Below are positions 50,889 through 58,718 of a stretch of 64,000 nucleotides of DNA, one piece after another (the stretch's first letter is position 1; every line of letters starts with the position of its first letter). The notes under the pieces were generated by a model. It saw nothing but the letters and a program-made list of their open reading frames with translations, made no database searches and was not told the DNA's origin. The stretch comes from Streptomyces sp. I05A-00742 (lineage in GTDB: Bacteria; Actinomycetota; Actinomycetes; Streptomycetales; Streptomycetaceae): positions 150,235 through 214,234 of the forward strand of contig NZ_JABETO010000005.1 of NCBI RefSeq assembly GCF_013055795.1, written 5' to 3'. A program made the position numbers and the translations under genes.

Positions 50889-52358
50889 TCACCCTCCGTC
50901 CGCGCCGCTCCACCCCGCCTTGCGGCCGACGAACCGGACGAGGGAGCGCGCGGCCCCCCACAGGATGAGCACCAGGCCGGCGACGGGGAGGGCGAGCAAC
51001 AGGATCTGGAGGCAGGCCGACGTCATGCCGAGGACCTGGTTGCCGGACGCGCCCGCGTTCTCGATCAGCAGCCGGGCCTGCTGCCAGTCGGACACCAGCA
51101 GTTGCGGCAGATTGAGGACAAGGATGCCGAGCTGGAGCAGGAGGACGGGAATCAGGAACAGCACCCAGAACGCCACCACGATCTGGGGCCACCGCTTGAG
51201 GGCCTTGAGCCGGTCGTCCTTCGGGCGTCGGAGCACGACGCGCCGGAGAATGGGCCCGATGTATTTGAAGAGATCGGGAATGCCGATCAGGTCGGCGACG
51301 ATGTAATAGCCGTCGAACCGCAGTGTGGGAAGCAGCTGTTGGACGATTTCCAGGTTGACGGAGAGGATCGCCACCAGGAGGGGCTGGAATCCCGTCGCGA
51401 CGTACAGCCCCAGCAGACCGAGGACGAACAGCGCGTTGAAGTAGACGCCGCCCAGGTCGGCCCGGATGCGTCCGGCCCGGCCCAGCCGGTAGGAATTGGT
51501 GATGTCGGTGTAGAAGGCCGGCCAGACGAGATAGATGCCGCATCCCATGGCTCCGGGCCGCACACCTCCGTACCGGCATGCCGCGCCGTGGCCCCATTCA
51601 TGGAAGACGCACGAGGCGATGGCCAGGAAGACCACGAACAGAATGCTGCCCGGGGAGGAAAGCACCGCCTGCAGCGCGATTCCGGTCTCCTGGGTCGTCC
51701 ACAGCCATGCCTCGCCCACGACGAAGGCGCAGACCGAGAAAAGAATCAGAAGCGGGTGGAACAGCCACGCGAAGAGTCCGGAGACGAACCAGGTGATGTG
51801 CTCCGGCAGCACCGCGAGCCGGAACCGGAAGGCGAGGAAAGGGTCGTTCCTGCGGGCCGGCGGGGGCGGGGAGCCGTCGCTGTAGGTGGTGAGGGAGAGG
51901 GGGGCGAGTTTCTGGTCGATGAGGTAGGCGATGTGCTCCTCGGTGAACTGCCGTCCCGTTTCCCGGCTCAGCTCGGCGGCGACCCGCGCCATGACGGGTT
52001 CGTCCTTCCGCACGCTCTTCGGCGCGCCGTCCGGCCGGGGCCCGTCCCGGCGTTCCCCGCTCGGCCCGTTCGCCCCGTCCAGAGCCCGCACGACCTGGTA
52101 CAGCAGGCCGGGGAGCCGCACCAGCTGTCCGTCGGGGCGGCAGACCAGCTGGGGCGGGTCGCGGTAGCCGGACCCCTCGAACTCGCCGACGAGCTCGATG
52201 CCGGTCACCAGCCGGGGCTGCCCGACCGCCCGGGCGTCCGGGGCCGGTCCCTGTCCCGGCGTCGGACGCTCTCCTGGCGTCGGACGCTGTCCCGGTGTCG
52301 TTCCCTGTCCCGGTGTCGGCCCGGCCTCGCCGGCGCCCGGAGCGAAGGGCAGGGTCAT
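50889..52358 (-). CDS. membrane M50-type zinc metallopeptidase with N-terminal PqqD/RRE-like domain
   Basis: 489 residues from ATG 52358 (ACGGAGAG in front). Residues ~10-42 are a Pro/Gly tandem repeat (TPGQ/TPGE). Residues ~50-160 look like a PqqD-type winged helix, the RiPP recognition element: PPQLVCRPDGQLVRLPGLLY, then VAAELSRETGRQFTEEHIAYLI and LAPLSL. The rest is a polytopic membrane peptidase: active-site VFHEWGHGAACRYGG (HExxH, residues 253-257) and RFDGYYIVADLIG (metal aspartate at ~349), the third S2P/M50 motif. The whole is the 'putative peptide zinc metalloprotease' architecture seen with ribosomal peptides (e.g. Bacillus YydH). It lies 172 bp downstream of a short peptide gene, with a paralogue beyond. 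Probable role: cleavage or export-linked processing of these peptides (inference). Confidence 0.82.
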   Translation of the reverse strand: MTLPFAPGAGEAGPTPGQGTTPGQRPTPGERPTPGQGPAPDARAVGQPRLVTGIELVGEFEGSGYRDPPQLVCRPDGQLVRLPGLLYQVVRALDGANGPSGERRDGPRPDGAPKSVRKDEPVMARVAAELSRETGRQFTEEHIAYLIDQKLAPLSLTTYSDGSPPPPARRNDPFLAFRFRLAVLPEHITWFVSGLFAWLFHPLLILFSVCAFVVGEAWLWTTQETGIALQAVLSSPGSILFVVFLAIASCVFHEWGHGAACRYGGVRPGAMGCGIYLVWPAFYTDITNSYRLGRAGRIRADLGGVYFNALFVLGLLGLYVATGFQPLLVAILSVNLEIVQQLLPTLRFDGYYIVADLIGIPDLFKYIGPILRRVVLRRPKDDRLKALKRWPQIVVAFWVLFLIPVLLLQLGILVLNLPQLLVSDWQQARLLIENAGASGNQVLGMTSACLQILLLALPVAGLVLILWGAARSLVRFVGRKAGWSGADGG

Positions 52359-52530
52359 GGACGCTCTCCGTGAAGTGGCGGGCCTTCGGGGGCGGACGGG
52401 CTGTGGTGGCGGGTGGCGCGGCACAGCGGGGAAGGACCGAGGGCTCGCGGCCCTTCCCCACCGAGCGGGTGCGGTGTTCCGCTACCGGGTCGGTGACGCG
52501 TACCGGTACCGGATCAGTGGCGCGTGCGGG

Positions 52531-52848
52531 TCAGTGGCTCGAAATGGCCGCGGGGGTGCAGGTCAGGCTGCTGGTCGGGTTCTGGGAACCCAGTCCGAGC
52601 GAGCCGAAGAGGCCCGGGGTCCCCGGCCGGTCGATGGACTGGCAGGCCGAGAGGGCCGTGGTGCCGTGGTCGCCCGGGGCGACGACGTTCCCGCCCGCGT
52701 TCGCCGCCGAGCTGCTGGCGGCGCTGCCGGCACCGGCACCGCCGTCGCCGGGGCCGAACGGGGTGGCCATGATGCCCATGACGGTGCGCTCGGGCAGCAC
52801 TTCGCCCGTGACCCCGGCGAGTTCCTCGAAGCTGATGACGTTGTCCAT
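52531..52848 (-). CDS. small Cys-containing peptide A, candidate RiPP precursor
   Basis: 105 residues, not a known family. Leader-like residues 1-28 carry ELAG (9-12), GE (15-16), LPERTV (18-23). An Ala/Ser/Gly-rich linker follows (31-59) and a C-terminal 46-residue part (60-105) beginning DHGTT, with Cys69 and Cys97, GTPGL, LGL and final AISSH. The paralogue at 53208 has the same leader residues at identical positions and the same 46-residue C-part without gaps (21 of 46 identical by eye, cysteines 28 apart in both). No signal peptide or membrane helix. The ATG has AAAGGGA in front, and the 5' leader (CGTCCAGAG..AGGGAATG) is shared with the paralogue, a sign of gene duplication. A modified peptide precursor is the best guess. 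Confidence 0.75.
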   Translation of the reverse strand: MDNVISFEELAGVTGEVLPERTVMGIMATPFGPGDGGAGAGSAASSSAANAGGNVVAPGDHGTTALSACQSIDRPGTPGLFGSLGLGSQNPTSSLTCTPAAISSH

Positions 52849-52864
52849 TCCATTCCCTTTCTCT

Positions 52865-52886
52865 GGACGTGCTGCGGACGTGCTGC
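52865..52886. repeat. two tandem 11-bp repeats directly upstream of peptide A
   Basis: GGACGTGCTGC occurs twice in perfect tandem, followed by the similar GACGTTCTGGG. It lies 17 bp upstream of the peptide A start, in its probable 5' UTR or promoter. The 11-bp spacing equals one helical turn. Confidence 0.6.
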
Positions 52887-53142
52887 GACGTTCTGGGATG
52901 TGCTGGATGCCCTCGGACGTTCCGGGCGCCCTGAATACGCCCTGGAATATCCGCACTCGCTGGGCTTCCGCACCCGGCCGCCGACCGACGGAGCCGGGCG
53001 CGCCATCCCCGGCCGGACGTCCACCGGGGATGAGTCCTTGGATTTCTCTGCGTGGCCGCGGTCATGGCAGGGAAAATGGGCACACCGGATCGCCGCACCG
53101 CGTGCCATGACGCTGCCGACGGCAGGGGAAAGAGCCTTCTCT

Positions 53143-53175
53143 TCGCTACGTGGTCGCTACGCAGTCGCTACGTGA
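53143..53175. promoter_or_regulatory. three tandem 11-bp repeats with heptamer TCGCTAC (SARP-site-like)
   Basis: TCGCTACGTGG, TCGCTACGCAG and TCGCTACGTGA stand head to tail, i.e. the heptamer TCGCTAC three times with 4-bp spacers. Direct heptamer repeats with 11-bp spacing are the known layout of SARP activator sites. Location: between peptide B and peptide A genes, in the 359-bp spacer that otherwise holds no gene I can support. Which promoter it serves is unclear. Confidence 0.55.
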
Positions 53176-53207
53176 TCAGATACGCGGTCGGTGAGGAGGA
53201 ACGGCAA

Positions 53208-53477
53208 TCAATGAGTGGTCATTCCGGCGGGAATACACGTAATGGTGTGGCCAGGAGTACTGGGCGCCAGCCCCAGCGCCGCCAGGAGACCGGGGCTTCC
53301 GGCGTCCTGTCTGTATTGGCAGGCGTACATGACGGTCGTCCCGTGATCCGACCGCACCAGCATGGGATACAACGACTGATCCGGGTTCGCCGCGGCAAGG
53401 GTGGACAGCACGGTCCGCGGCGGGAGTTCCTCACCGCGGAGTCCGGCGAGCTCTTGTATGGTCACGGCGGTTCTCAT
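53208..53477 (-). CDS. small Cys-containing peptide B, candidate RiPP precursor (paralogue of A)
   Basis: 89 residues from ATG 53477; an ATG six bases earlier is also in frame, but the ribosome site GAGGGAGGG fits the second better. Leader (1-28): ELAG (9-12), GE (15-16), LPPRTV (18-23), identical positions to peptide A. The linker is short (29-43). The C-terminal 46 residues (44-89) begin DHGTT, with Cys53 and Cys81, GSPGL, LGL, ITC and final MTTH. No signal peptide. The 299 bp between it and the amidase gene (53777) hold no gene I can support. Confidence 0.75.
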   Translation of the reverse strand: MRTAVTIQELAGLRGEELPPRTVLSTLAAANPDQSLYPMLVRSDHGTTVMYACQYRQDAGSPGLLAALGLAPSTPGHTITCIPAGMTTH

Positions 53478-53776
53478 CGTCATTCCCTCCCTCTGGACGG
53501 CACCCTCACGTCCGGCACCGCCACGGACCGCCCGGCACGCGTGGCCCACTTCGGACTCGCCATCCCCCAGGAGGCTAGCGCCGGATACGTGTCCAGGGCA
53601 GGGCATCACTCGACGTCTCACTCGTACGGGGAATCGCGGCATGTCGGGCGAAATCCTGGGCAATAATGGTGACTTGCGGGGGTAGCTCCCTCTTGTCATT
53701 GCCTGTACCAAGTGCAAAAACCTTCCGCCACAACAGCGTTCGGGCTCACACTCGGAACGGGCCAGGTGAACGCCCG

Positions 53777-55213
53777 CTACGCCGCGGCCTCGTCGACGTT
53801 CCCGATCCCCTCGGGCCGGCGTTCGAACCACCGTTCGGCGTCCTCCAGTTGCGCCGCGAGGGAGACGAGCAGCGGCTCGCCGTCCGACGGGCCCAGCAGC
53901 TGCGAGCCGAGCGGCAGCCCGTCCGCAGTGAACCCCGCGGGCACGTTCATGGCGGGCCAGCCCAGGACGTTCCACGGCCAGGCGTACGGGCACGCCGTGA
54001 TCATCACCGAGTTCGTCTCCCGGCCGGAGAGCCCGTCCAGCGCGCCGACGGGCAGCGGCGGCGCGGCCGTGGTGGGCGTGAGCAGCACGTCGTACCGGCC
54101 GAACAGCTCGCCCATCCTGCTCCTCAGCGGGCCTTCCGCCGCGCGCGCCGCACGCAGCACCGCGCCCCCGAACAGCAGTCCGCCGCGCGCGTTGAGATGC
54201 GTCCGCCCGTCCAGCAGCCGGCGCTCGGGGACCCGGCGGGCCCACTCGCGCACCCCGGACATCGACCGCGGCACGAAGGTCAGGCCCACCGGGCCGAACC
54301 GGGGCTCCTCGGCGACCACTTCGTGGCCCAGTGCCTCCAGCCGCCGGGCCGTCCGGAGGGTCGCCGCCCGCACCTCCGGATGGAGGCGGTGGTGGACCGC
54401 CGCGAACGCCGGCCGCAGCGACAGGGCGATCCGCAGCCGCCGCGGGGGCCGCGCCAGGGCGGCCACGAGGTCGACCGCGGCCGGCCGGTGCAGGTCGCCG
54501 GTGTGCGAACCGCTCACGGCGGCCAGCAGCAGCGCCGCGTCCGTGACCGTGCGCGCCAGCACCCCGCCGCACGTCAGCCCCCGGAACGCCTCGCGCTCCG
54601 GCCACGCGGAGATCCGTCCCCGCTGGGGCTTGATGCCCACCAGGTGCGTCCAGGCGGCCGGGATGCGCACCGACCCGGCGCCGTCCGAGCCCAGCGCCGC
54701 CGGCACGATCCCGGCGGCGACGGCCGCCGCCGAGCCGCCGGACGAGCCGCCGGGCGTACGGGCCGTGTTCCACGGGTTCCGGGTCACGCCGAACGCCGGT
54801 CCCTCGGTCACCGGCCACTGCCCCAGCTCGGGCGTGTTGGTCTTCCCGACGATCACCGCCCCGGCGGCGCGGAGCCTGCGCACGGCCTCGCTGTCGGTCC
54901 GTTTCGCCGGGAAGTCACCGGGGCATCCGAAGGCGGTCGGCAGTCCGGCCACGTCCATGTCGTCCTTGACCGCCAGGGGCACTCCGAGCAGCGTTCCCCG
55001 CTCCCCCGCCCGCAGCCGCCGGTCGGCCTCGTCGGCGTCCCGCAGGGCGTCCCCGTCCCGTACCCACCGGAAGGCGTTCAGCGTCCCCTGCGTCGCGTCG
55101 ATCCGCCGCAGGGCCTCCTGGGCCAGCCCCCGCGCGGAGACCCGGCCTTCGCCCAGCTCCCGTGCCATCCGGACGAGCTCGCTCGCCCGCTCCCCGGTCA
55201 TGGACTCCACCAT
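53777..55213 (-). CDS. amidase (amidase-signature family)
   Basis: 478 residues from ATG 55213 (AAGGGGG in front). Catalytic triad of the amidase signature: the lysine in VPLAVKDDMDV (~76), the cis-serine/serine in the Gly-Ser-rich loop RTPGGSSGGSAAAVAAG (~150) followed by LGSDGAGSVRIPAAW (~171). GatA/AtzF-type enzymes hydrolyse amides; the substrate is unknown. It is the upstream same-strand neighbour of the peptide genes; it could serve them or be unrelated. No signal peptide. Confidence 0.85.
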   Translation of the reverse strand: MVESMTGERASELVRMARELGEGRVSARGLAQEALRRIDATQGTLNAFRWVRDGDALRDADEADRRLRAGERGTLLGVPLAVKDDMDVAGLPTAFGCPGDFPAKRTDSEAVRRLRAAGAVIVGKTNTPELGQWPVTEGPAFGVTRNPWNTARTPGGSSGGSAAAVAAGIVPAALGSDGAGSVRIPAAWTHLVGIKPQRGRISAWPEREAFRGLTCGGVLARTVTDAALLLAAVSGSHTGDLHRPAAVDLVAALARPPRRLRIALSLRPAFAAVHHRLHPEVRAATLRTARRLEALGHEVVAEEPRFGPVGLTFVPRSMSGVREWARRVPERRLLDGRTHLNARGGLLFGGAVLRAARAAEGPLRSRMGELFGRYDVLLTPTTAAPPLPVGALDGLSGRETNSVMITACPYAWPWNVLGWPAMNVPAGFTADGLPLGSQLLGPSDGEPLLVSLAAQLEDAERWFERRPEGIGNVDEAAA

Positions 55214-55416
55214 CGGAACCCCCTTCACCACACGGCCGCACTCACGGTAGGCACGGACCCGGCCGGAGCACGAGCCCGCGGGGGCGGAGAGATGCGCCAC
55301 ATCGGGCCCCGGCGGCTCCCCTGGTGACCGCGCCTTCCAAAATCCCTCGCCCCGTCGCCCACTTCACCGATACGTTGCATAGCCCACCTACCACTCCTTC
55401 CCCTCGGACCACCACC

Positions 55417-55782
55417 ATGACCAGCCGCCCCGACCTCCCCACCACGACCCTCTGGCGCCCCACCGGGCCCCAAGAGCTCGCCCTGGTCGAGGAGCTGGAG
55501 TGGCGCGCCTGGCCTCCCCGTCTCCCCGAGCAGCCGATCTTCTACCCGGTGCTCAACGAGGACTACGCGATCAGGATCGCCCGCGACTGGAACGTCCGGT
55601 TCGACGGCGTCGGCCACGTCACCCGCTTCGAGGTCGACACGGAATTCCTCACCCGCTATCCGGTCCGGCAAGCGGGCGGCAGCACCATCCTCGAACTGTG
55701 GGTACCGGCCGGGGAACTCGACGAACTCAACGCCCACATCGTCGGTCCCATCGAAGTCGTCCACACCTTTCGCGGCGCATGA
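55417..55782 (+). CDS. small conserved protein coupled to ADP-ribosylglycohydrolase
   Basis: 121 residues: TLWRPTGPQELALVEELEWRAWPPRLPEQPIFYPVLNEDYA, then FEVDTEFLTRYPVRQAGGST and ELDELNAHIVGPIEVV. I recognise it as the family often labelled 'ADP-ribosylation/crystallin J1' in streptomycetes, where it stands next to an ADP-ribosylglycohydrolase, as here (4-bp ATGA overlap). Its role in that pair is unknown. Possibly an inhibitor, substrate or regulator of the partner enzyme. Confidence 0.8.
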   Translation: MTSRPDLPTTTLWRPTGPQELALVEELEWRAWPPRLPEQPIFYPVLNEDYAIRIARDWNVRFDGVGHVTRFEVDTEFLTRYPVRQAGGSTILELWVPAGELDELNAHIVGPIEVVHTFRGA

Positions 55783-56729
55783 CGCGCATTCACCGCGCCG
55801 AGGGCGCCGTCGTCGGGTCGGCCGTGGGTGACGCGCTGGGCGCCCCCTTCGAATTCGGCCCGGCCGGGATGTTCTCCGCCCGCTTTCCCGGGGGCTCCCG
55901 GACGGCGGACCTGTGCGCGGGCGGAGGCTGGGACGCCGGGGAGGCCACCGACGACACGCAAATGGCCGTTCTGGTCGCCGAATCGCTTCTCGAACGGGGC
56001 CGGCTCGACCTCCCCGACGTCTTCGGCCGATTTCAGCGCTGGGCCCGCTCCGAGCCCAAGGACATCGGGCTCCAGACCGAGGACGTTCTCACCAACGGCA
56101 AGCCGTGGGACGAGGCCGCCGCCGCTCATCGCGCCGTGAACCTCCGGGCCGCGGGAAACGGTGCGCTGATGCGTGCCACACCGTCCGCCGTGTGGTTCGC
56201 GCGCTCGGGGCGGGCGGCCACCATGGACGGCGCCCGGCGCATCGCCGCTCTCACGCACGGTGATCCCGCCGCGGGTGAAGGCACGGCAGTCTTCCATGAA
56301 TTGATACGGGTCGCGCTCTCGGGAGGCGACCCTCTCGGCGCCCTTCCCGGCATTCTGGAGGCCGTCGACCCGATGCACCGGCCACGTTATGCCGCCGTAC
56401 TCGCACCCGGCTGGCAGCCCGGTGACGCGACCGAGTTCAACGGTGCCGTGTGGCCCTGCCTCGGCTCCGCTGTCTGGGCCCTGCGGACCACTTCGTCCTT
56501 CGCCGACGCCGTGTGCGCGGCCGTCGACCTGGGCGGGGACACGGACACCGTCGCGGCGGTGACCGGCGGGCTCGCCGGGGCCGTGTACGGGGTCGGTGCG
56601 ATACCCGCGCGCTGGACCGAACGCCTGCACGTCCCGCTGCCGGGTTCCGGCGGCCGGATCCTGGATGCGGACGACCTTCTCGCGCTGGCACGGTGTCTCG
56701 ACGACGGCCCGAACGGGGTTCGTCCGTAA
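55779..56729 (+). CDS. ADP-ribosylglycohydrolase (DraG family)
   Basis: 316 residues: AEGAVVGSAVGDALGAPFEF (N-terminal family motif), ATDDTQMAVLVAE with the metal-binding TDD (~60), GNGALMRATPSAV (~115), and LGGDTDTVAAVTGGLAGAVYG (~256, second metal site). Removes ADP-ribose from proteins or small molecules. It starts in the stop of the preceding gene (ATGA), so the two are translationally coupled. The target in this organism is unknown. Confidence 0.9.
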   Translation: MTRIHRAEGAVVGSAVGDALGAPFEFGPAGMFSARFPGGSRTADLCAGGGWDAGEATDDTQMAVLVAESLLERGRLDLPDVFGRFQRWARSEPKDIGLQTEDVLTNGKPWDEAAAAHRAVNLRAAGNGALMRATPSAVWFARSGRAATMDGARRIAALTHGDPAAGEGTAVFHELIRVALSGGDPLGALPGILEAVDPMHRPRYAAVLAPGWQPGDATEFNGAVWPCLGSAVWALRTTSSFADAVCAAVDLGGDTDTVAAVTGGLAGAVYGVGAIPARWTERLHVPLPGSGGRILDADDLLALARCLDDGPNGVRP

Positions 56730-56880
56730 GGGGAACAGAGCCGCGCTGACGTGCTCTTCCGCACTGTTGTCCCCCACAAGTGCGGGGCCGGGTCGAACAG
56801 TTACCCGAGGGGTACCCCCCTCTCGATTCGGGGGGTTTCCCCGATGTCCCCGCGGGCGCCGATCGACAACTCTGGTCCGT

Positions 56881-58395
56881 ATGACACCTCGTGCCCGCTC
56901 GGGCCTCCTCGTCGCCCTGTCCGTCTCCGCCGTCGCCGCCACCCTTTCCGCCGCGCCCGCCCAGGCCGCCGCGTCATCCGTTCCGGAACTCCGCTGGAAA
57001 CCCTGCGCCCAGGAGGGCGGGCCGGCCGGGCAGGAGTGTGCCGAGCTCTCCGTGCCGCTCGACTACCGGGATCCGGACGGGCCGCGGACGCGGCTCGGGG
57101 TGTCGCGGGTGCTCAGTGACCGGCCCGAGGCCAGGCGGGGCACGCTGATCGTCATCGCCGGGGGGCCCGGCAGCTCGGGGGTGCAGCGGCTCGCGTCGAA
57201 GGGGAAGGCGCTGCAGAGGGAGATGCGGGGTGCGTACGACCTCGTCACGCTGGACCCGCGGGGTCTCGGCGCGGGCGAGCGCACCGGGTGCGGGCTGAGC
57301 GACGAGGACCGGGACCTCGTCAACCTCCGGCCGTGGCCAGGGGCCGACGGTGACATCTCGGACAGCGTGCGCCGCGCCCGGCGCATCGCCGACGCCTGCG
57401 CCCGCAACGGCGGTCCACTGCTGCGCAGCATGAGCACGGCCAACGAGGTGCGCGACATCGACAGCTTCCGGAAGGCGCTGGGCGAGGAGAAGCTGTCCGC
57501 CTGGGGCATGTCGTACGGCACCTACGTCGCCGCGCAGTACGCGCAGAAGTTCCCCGGCCGCACCGACCGTTGGGTGCTCGACAGCAGCGGCGACCCCGAT
57601 CCGAAGCGGGTGGCGCGCGGCTGGTCGGCGAACATGGCGCGCGGCATGGAGGAGCGGTTCCCCGACTTCGCCCGGTGGGCCGCCGACCCCGCCCGGGAGA
57701 AGGACGGCCCGGAGGGCGAGGGCGGGATCCGTCTGGCGCGGCGCCCCGAGGACGTACGGCCGATGGTCCTCGCCCTGGCGGAGCGGCTGGACCGTCACCC
57801 GAAGCCGACCACCACGCCGGGCAAGCCGCTGACCGGCAACCGGCTGCGGCAGGCGCTGCAGATGGCGATGTGGGGCGACGCGGCCTTCCCCGACACCGCG
57901 CGGCTGGTCAAGACGGCCCGTGCGCCGCGCTCGACGCCGGTCCTGCCGCCCGCGCTGGCCAATCCCGTGCCCGAGCACGAGGCGGCCGTGACAGTCGGCA
58001 CCGTGTGCAACGACGTCCGGTGGCCGCGTTCCATACCGGCGGTCGCCCGCGCCGTGGCGGCCGACCGGGCCCGGTACCCGCTGACCGCGGGCATGCCGGT
58101 CGGTGTCTTCCCCTGCGCCTTCTGGAAGTCGGCCCCCGCCGACGAGCCCGCCCGGATCACCTCCGACGGGCCGTCGAACATCCTGATGATCCAGAACCGG
58201 CGGGATCCCTCGACACCGTACTTCGGCGGGCTGAAGATGAGGGAGGCGCTGGGGCAGCGGGCCCGGCTGATATCGGTGGACCGCGGCGGCCACGGTGTGT
58301 ACCTGGGCAACGGGAACGCGTGCGGGGACCGGAAGGTCACCGACTTCCTCGTCACCGGACAGCGGCCCGGAGAGGATGTGGCCTGCCCCCGGTAG
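56881..58395 (+). CDS. secreted alpha/beta hydrolase, tripeptidyl aminopeptidase-like
   Basis: 504 residues with a signal peptide (LLVALSVSAVAATLSAAPAQA). VIAGGPGSSG (oxyanion loop, ~85), the nucleophile elbow WGMSYGTYVAAQYA (~200), acid in NRRDPSTPYFGG (~440) and histidine in GGHGVYLGNGNAC (~465). The TAP-like C-terminal domain with several cysteines fits SlpD/SlpE and tripeptidyl aminopeptidases of Streptomyces. Probable extracellular peptidase. A short spacer separates it from the ADP-ribosylglycohydrolase gene. Confidence 0.9.
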   Translation: MTPRARSGLLVALSVSAVAATLSAAPAQAAASSVPELRWKPCAQEGGPAGQECAELSVPLDYRDPDGPRTRLGVSRVLSDRPEARRGTLIVIAGGPGSSGVQRLASKGKALQREMRGAYDLVTLDPRGLGAGERTGCGLSDEDRDLVNLRPWPGADGDISDSVRRARRIADACARNGGPLLRSMSTANEVRDIDSFRKALGEEKLSAWGMSYGTYVAAQYAQKFPGRTDRWVLDSSGDPDPKRVARGWSANMARGMEERFPDFARWAADPAREKDGPEGEGGIRLARRPEDVRPMVLALAERLDRHPKPTTTPGKPLTGNRLRQALQMAMWGDAAFPDTARLVKTARAPRSTPVLPPALANPVPEHEAAVTVGTVCNDVRWPRSIPAVARAVAADRARYPLTAGMPVGVFPCAFWKSAPADEPARITSDGPSNILMIQNRRDPSTPYFGGLKMREALGQRARLISVDRGGHGVYLGNGNACGDRKVTDFLVTGQRPGEDVACPR

Positions 58396-58465
58396 TCACG
58401 CCGGGGCCGGCGCGGGCAGTCGTCCGGTCCGCTCCCGCCCTGACCCGCCCCGCCCGCCCCGGGGG

Positions 58466-58678
58466 TCAGAACAGCTGCCCCTGACCCTCCATCGGTGGCT
58501 CCTCCGGGTCGAACAGCCGGGGCTCGGTCGCCAGGAGGGGCGCCGAGCGGCGTGAGCCGGGACAGGAGATGAACTCGAAGGAGATCCGCCGGCCGGGCGG
58601 GTCGTGGCGGGCGTAGCGGCCGCCCACGACGGCGATCTCGCGGGAGCAGACGGGGCAGGTGCGGCGGGGTGCGGACAT
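58466..58678 (-). CDS. small zinc-ribbon protein
   Basis: 70 residues with TCPVCSREIAVVGGRYARHDPPG and FISCPGSRRSAPL: CPVC plus a later cysteine suggest a (partial) zinc ribbon. The tail is rich in Pro/Glu/Gly. Family unknown. Close downstream of the acyl-CoA mutase gene on the same strand (40 bp), so it may be co-transcribed. Confidence 0.65.
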   Translation of the reverse strand: MSAPRRTCPVCSREIAVVGGRYARHDPPGRRISFEFISCPGSRRSAPLLATEPRLFDPEEPPMEGQGQLF

Positions 58679-58718
58679 CGGTCCAGTGTCGCAAATCCAC
58701 CGGTCGGGGAGGGGGCGG

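Noticed and set aside
53143..53175. TCGCTACG repeats as a sixth nucleoside operator
   Set aside because: The unit shares CTACG but is not palindromic and lacks CGCGTAG; its 11-bp period and context differ from the nucleoside sites.
53052..53666. Plus-strand open frame with ATG 53211 behind GAGGAGGAACGGCA
   Set aside because: It runs antisense through peptide B, whose paralogy to peptide A on the minus strand is strong. The translated plus-strand sequence has no family likeness. The ribosome site is probably chance.
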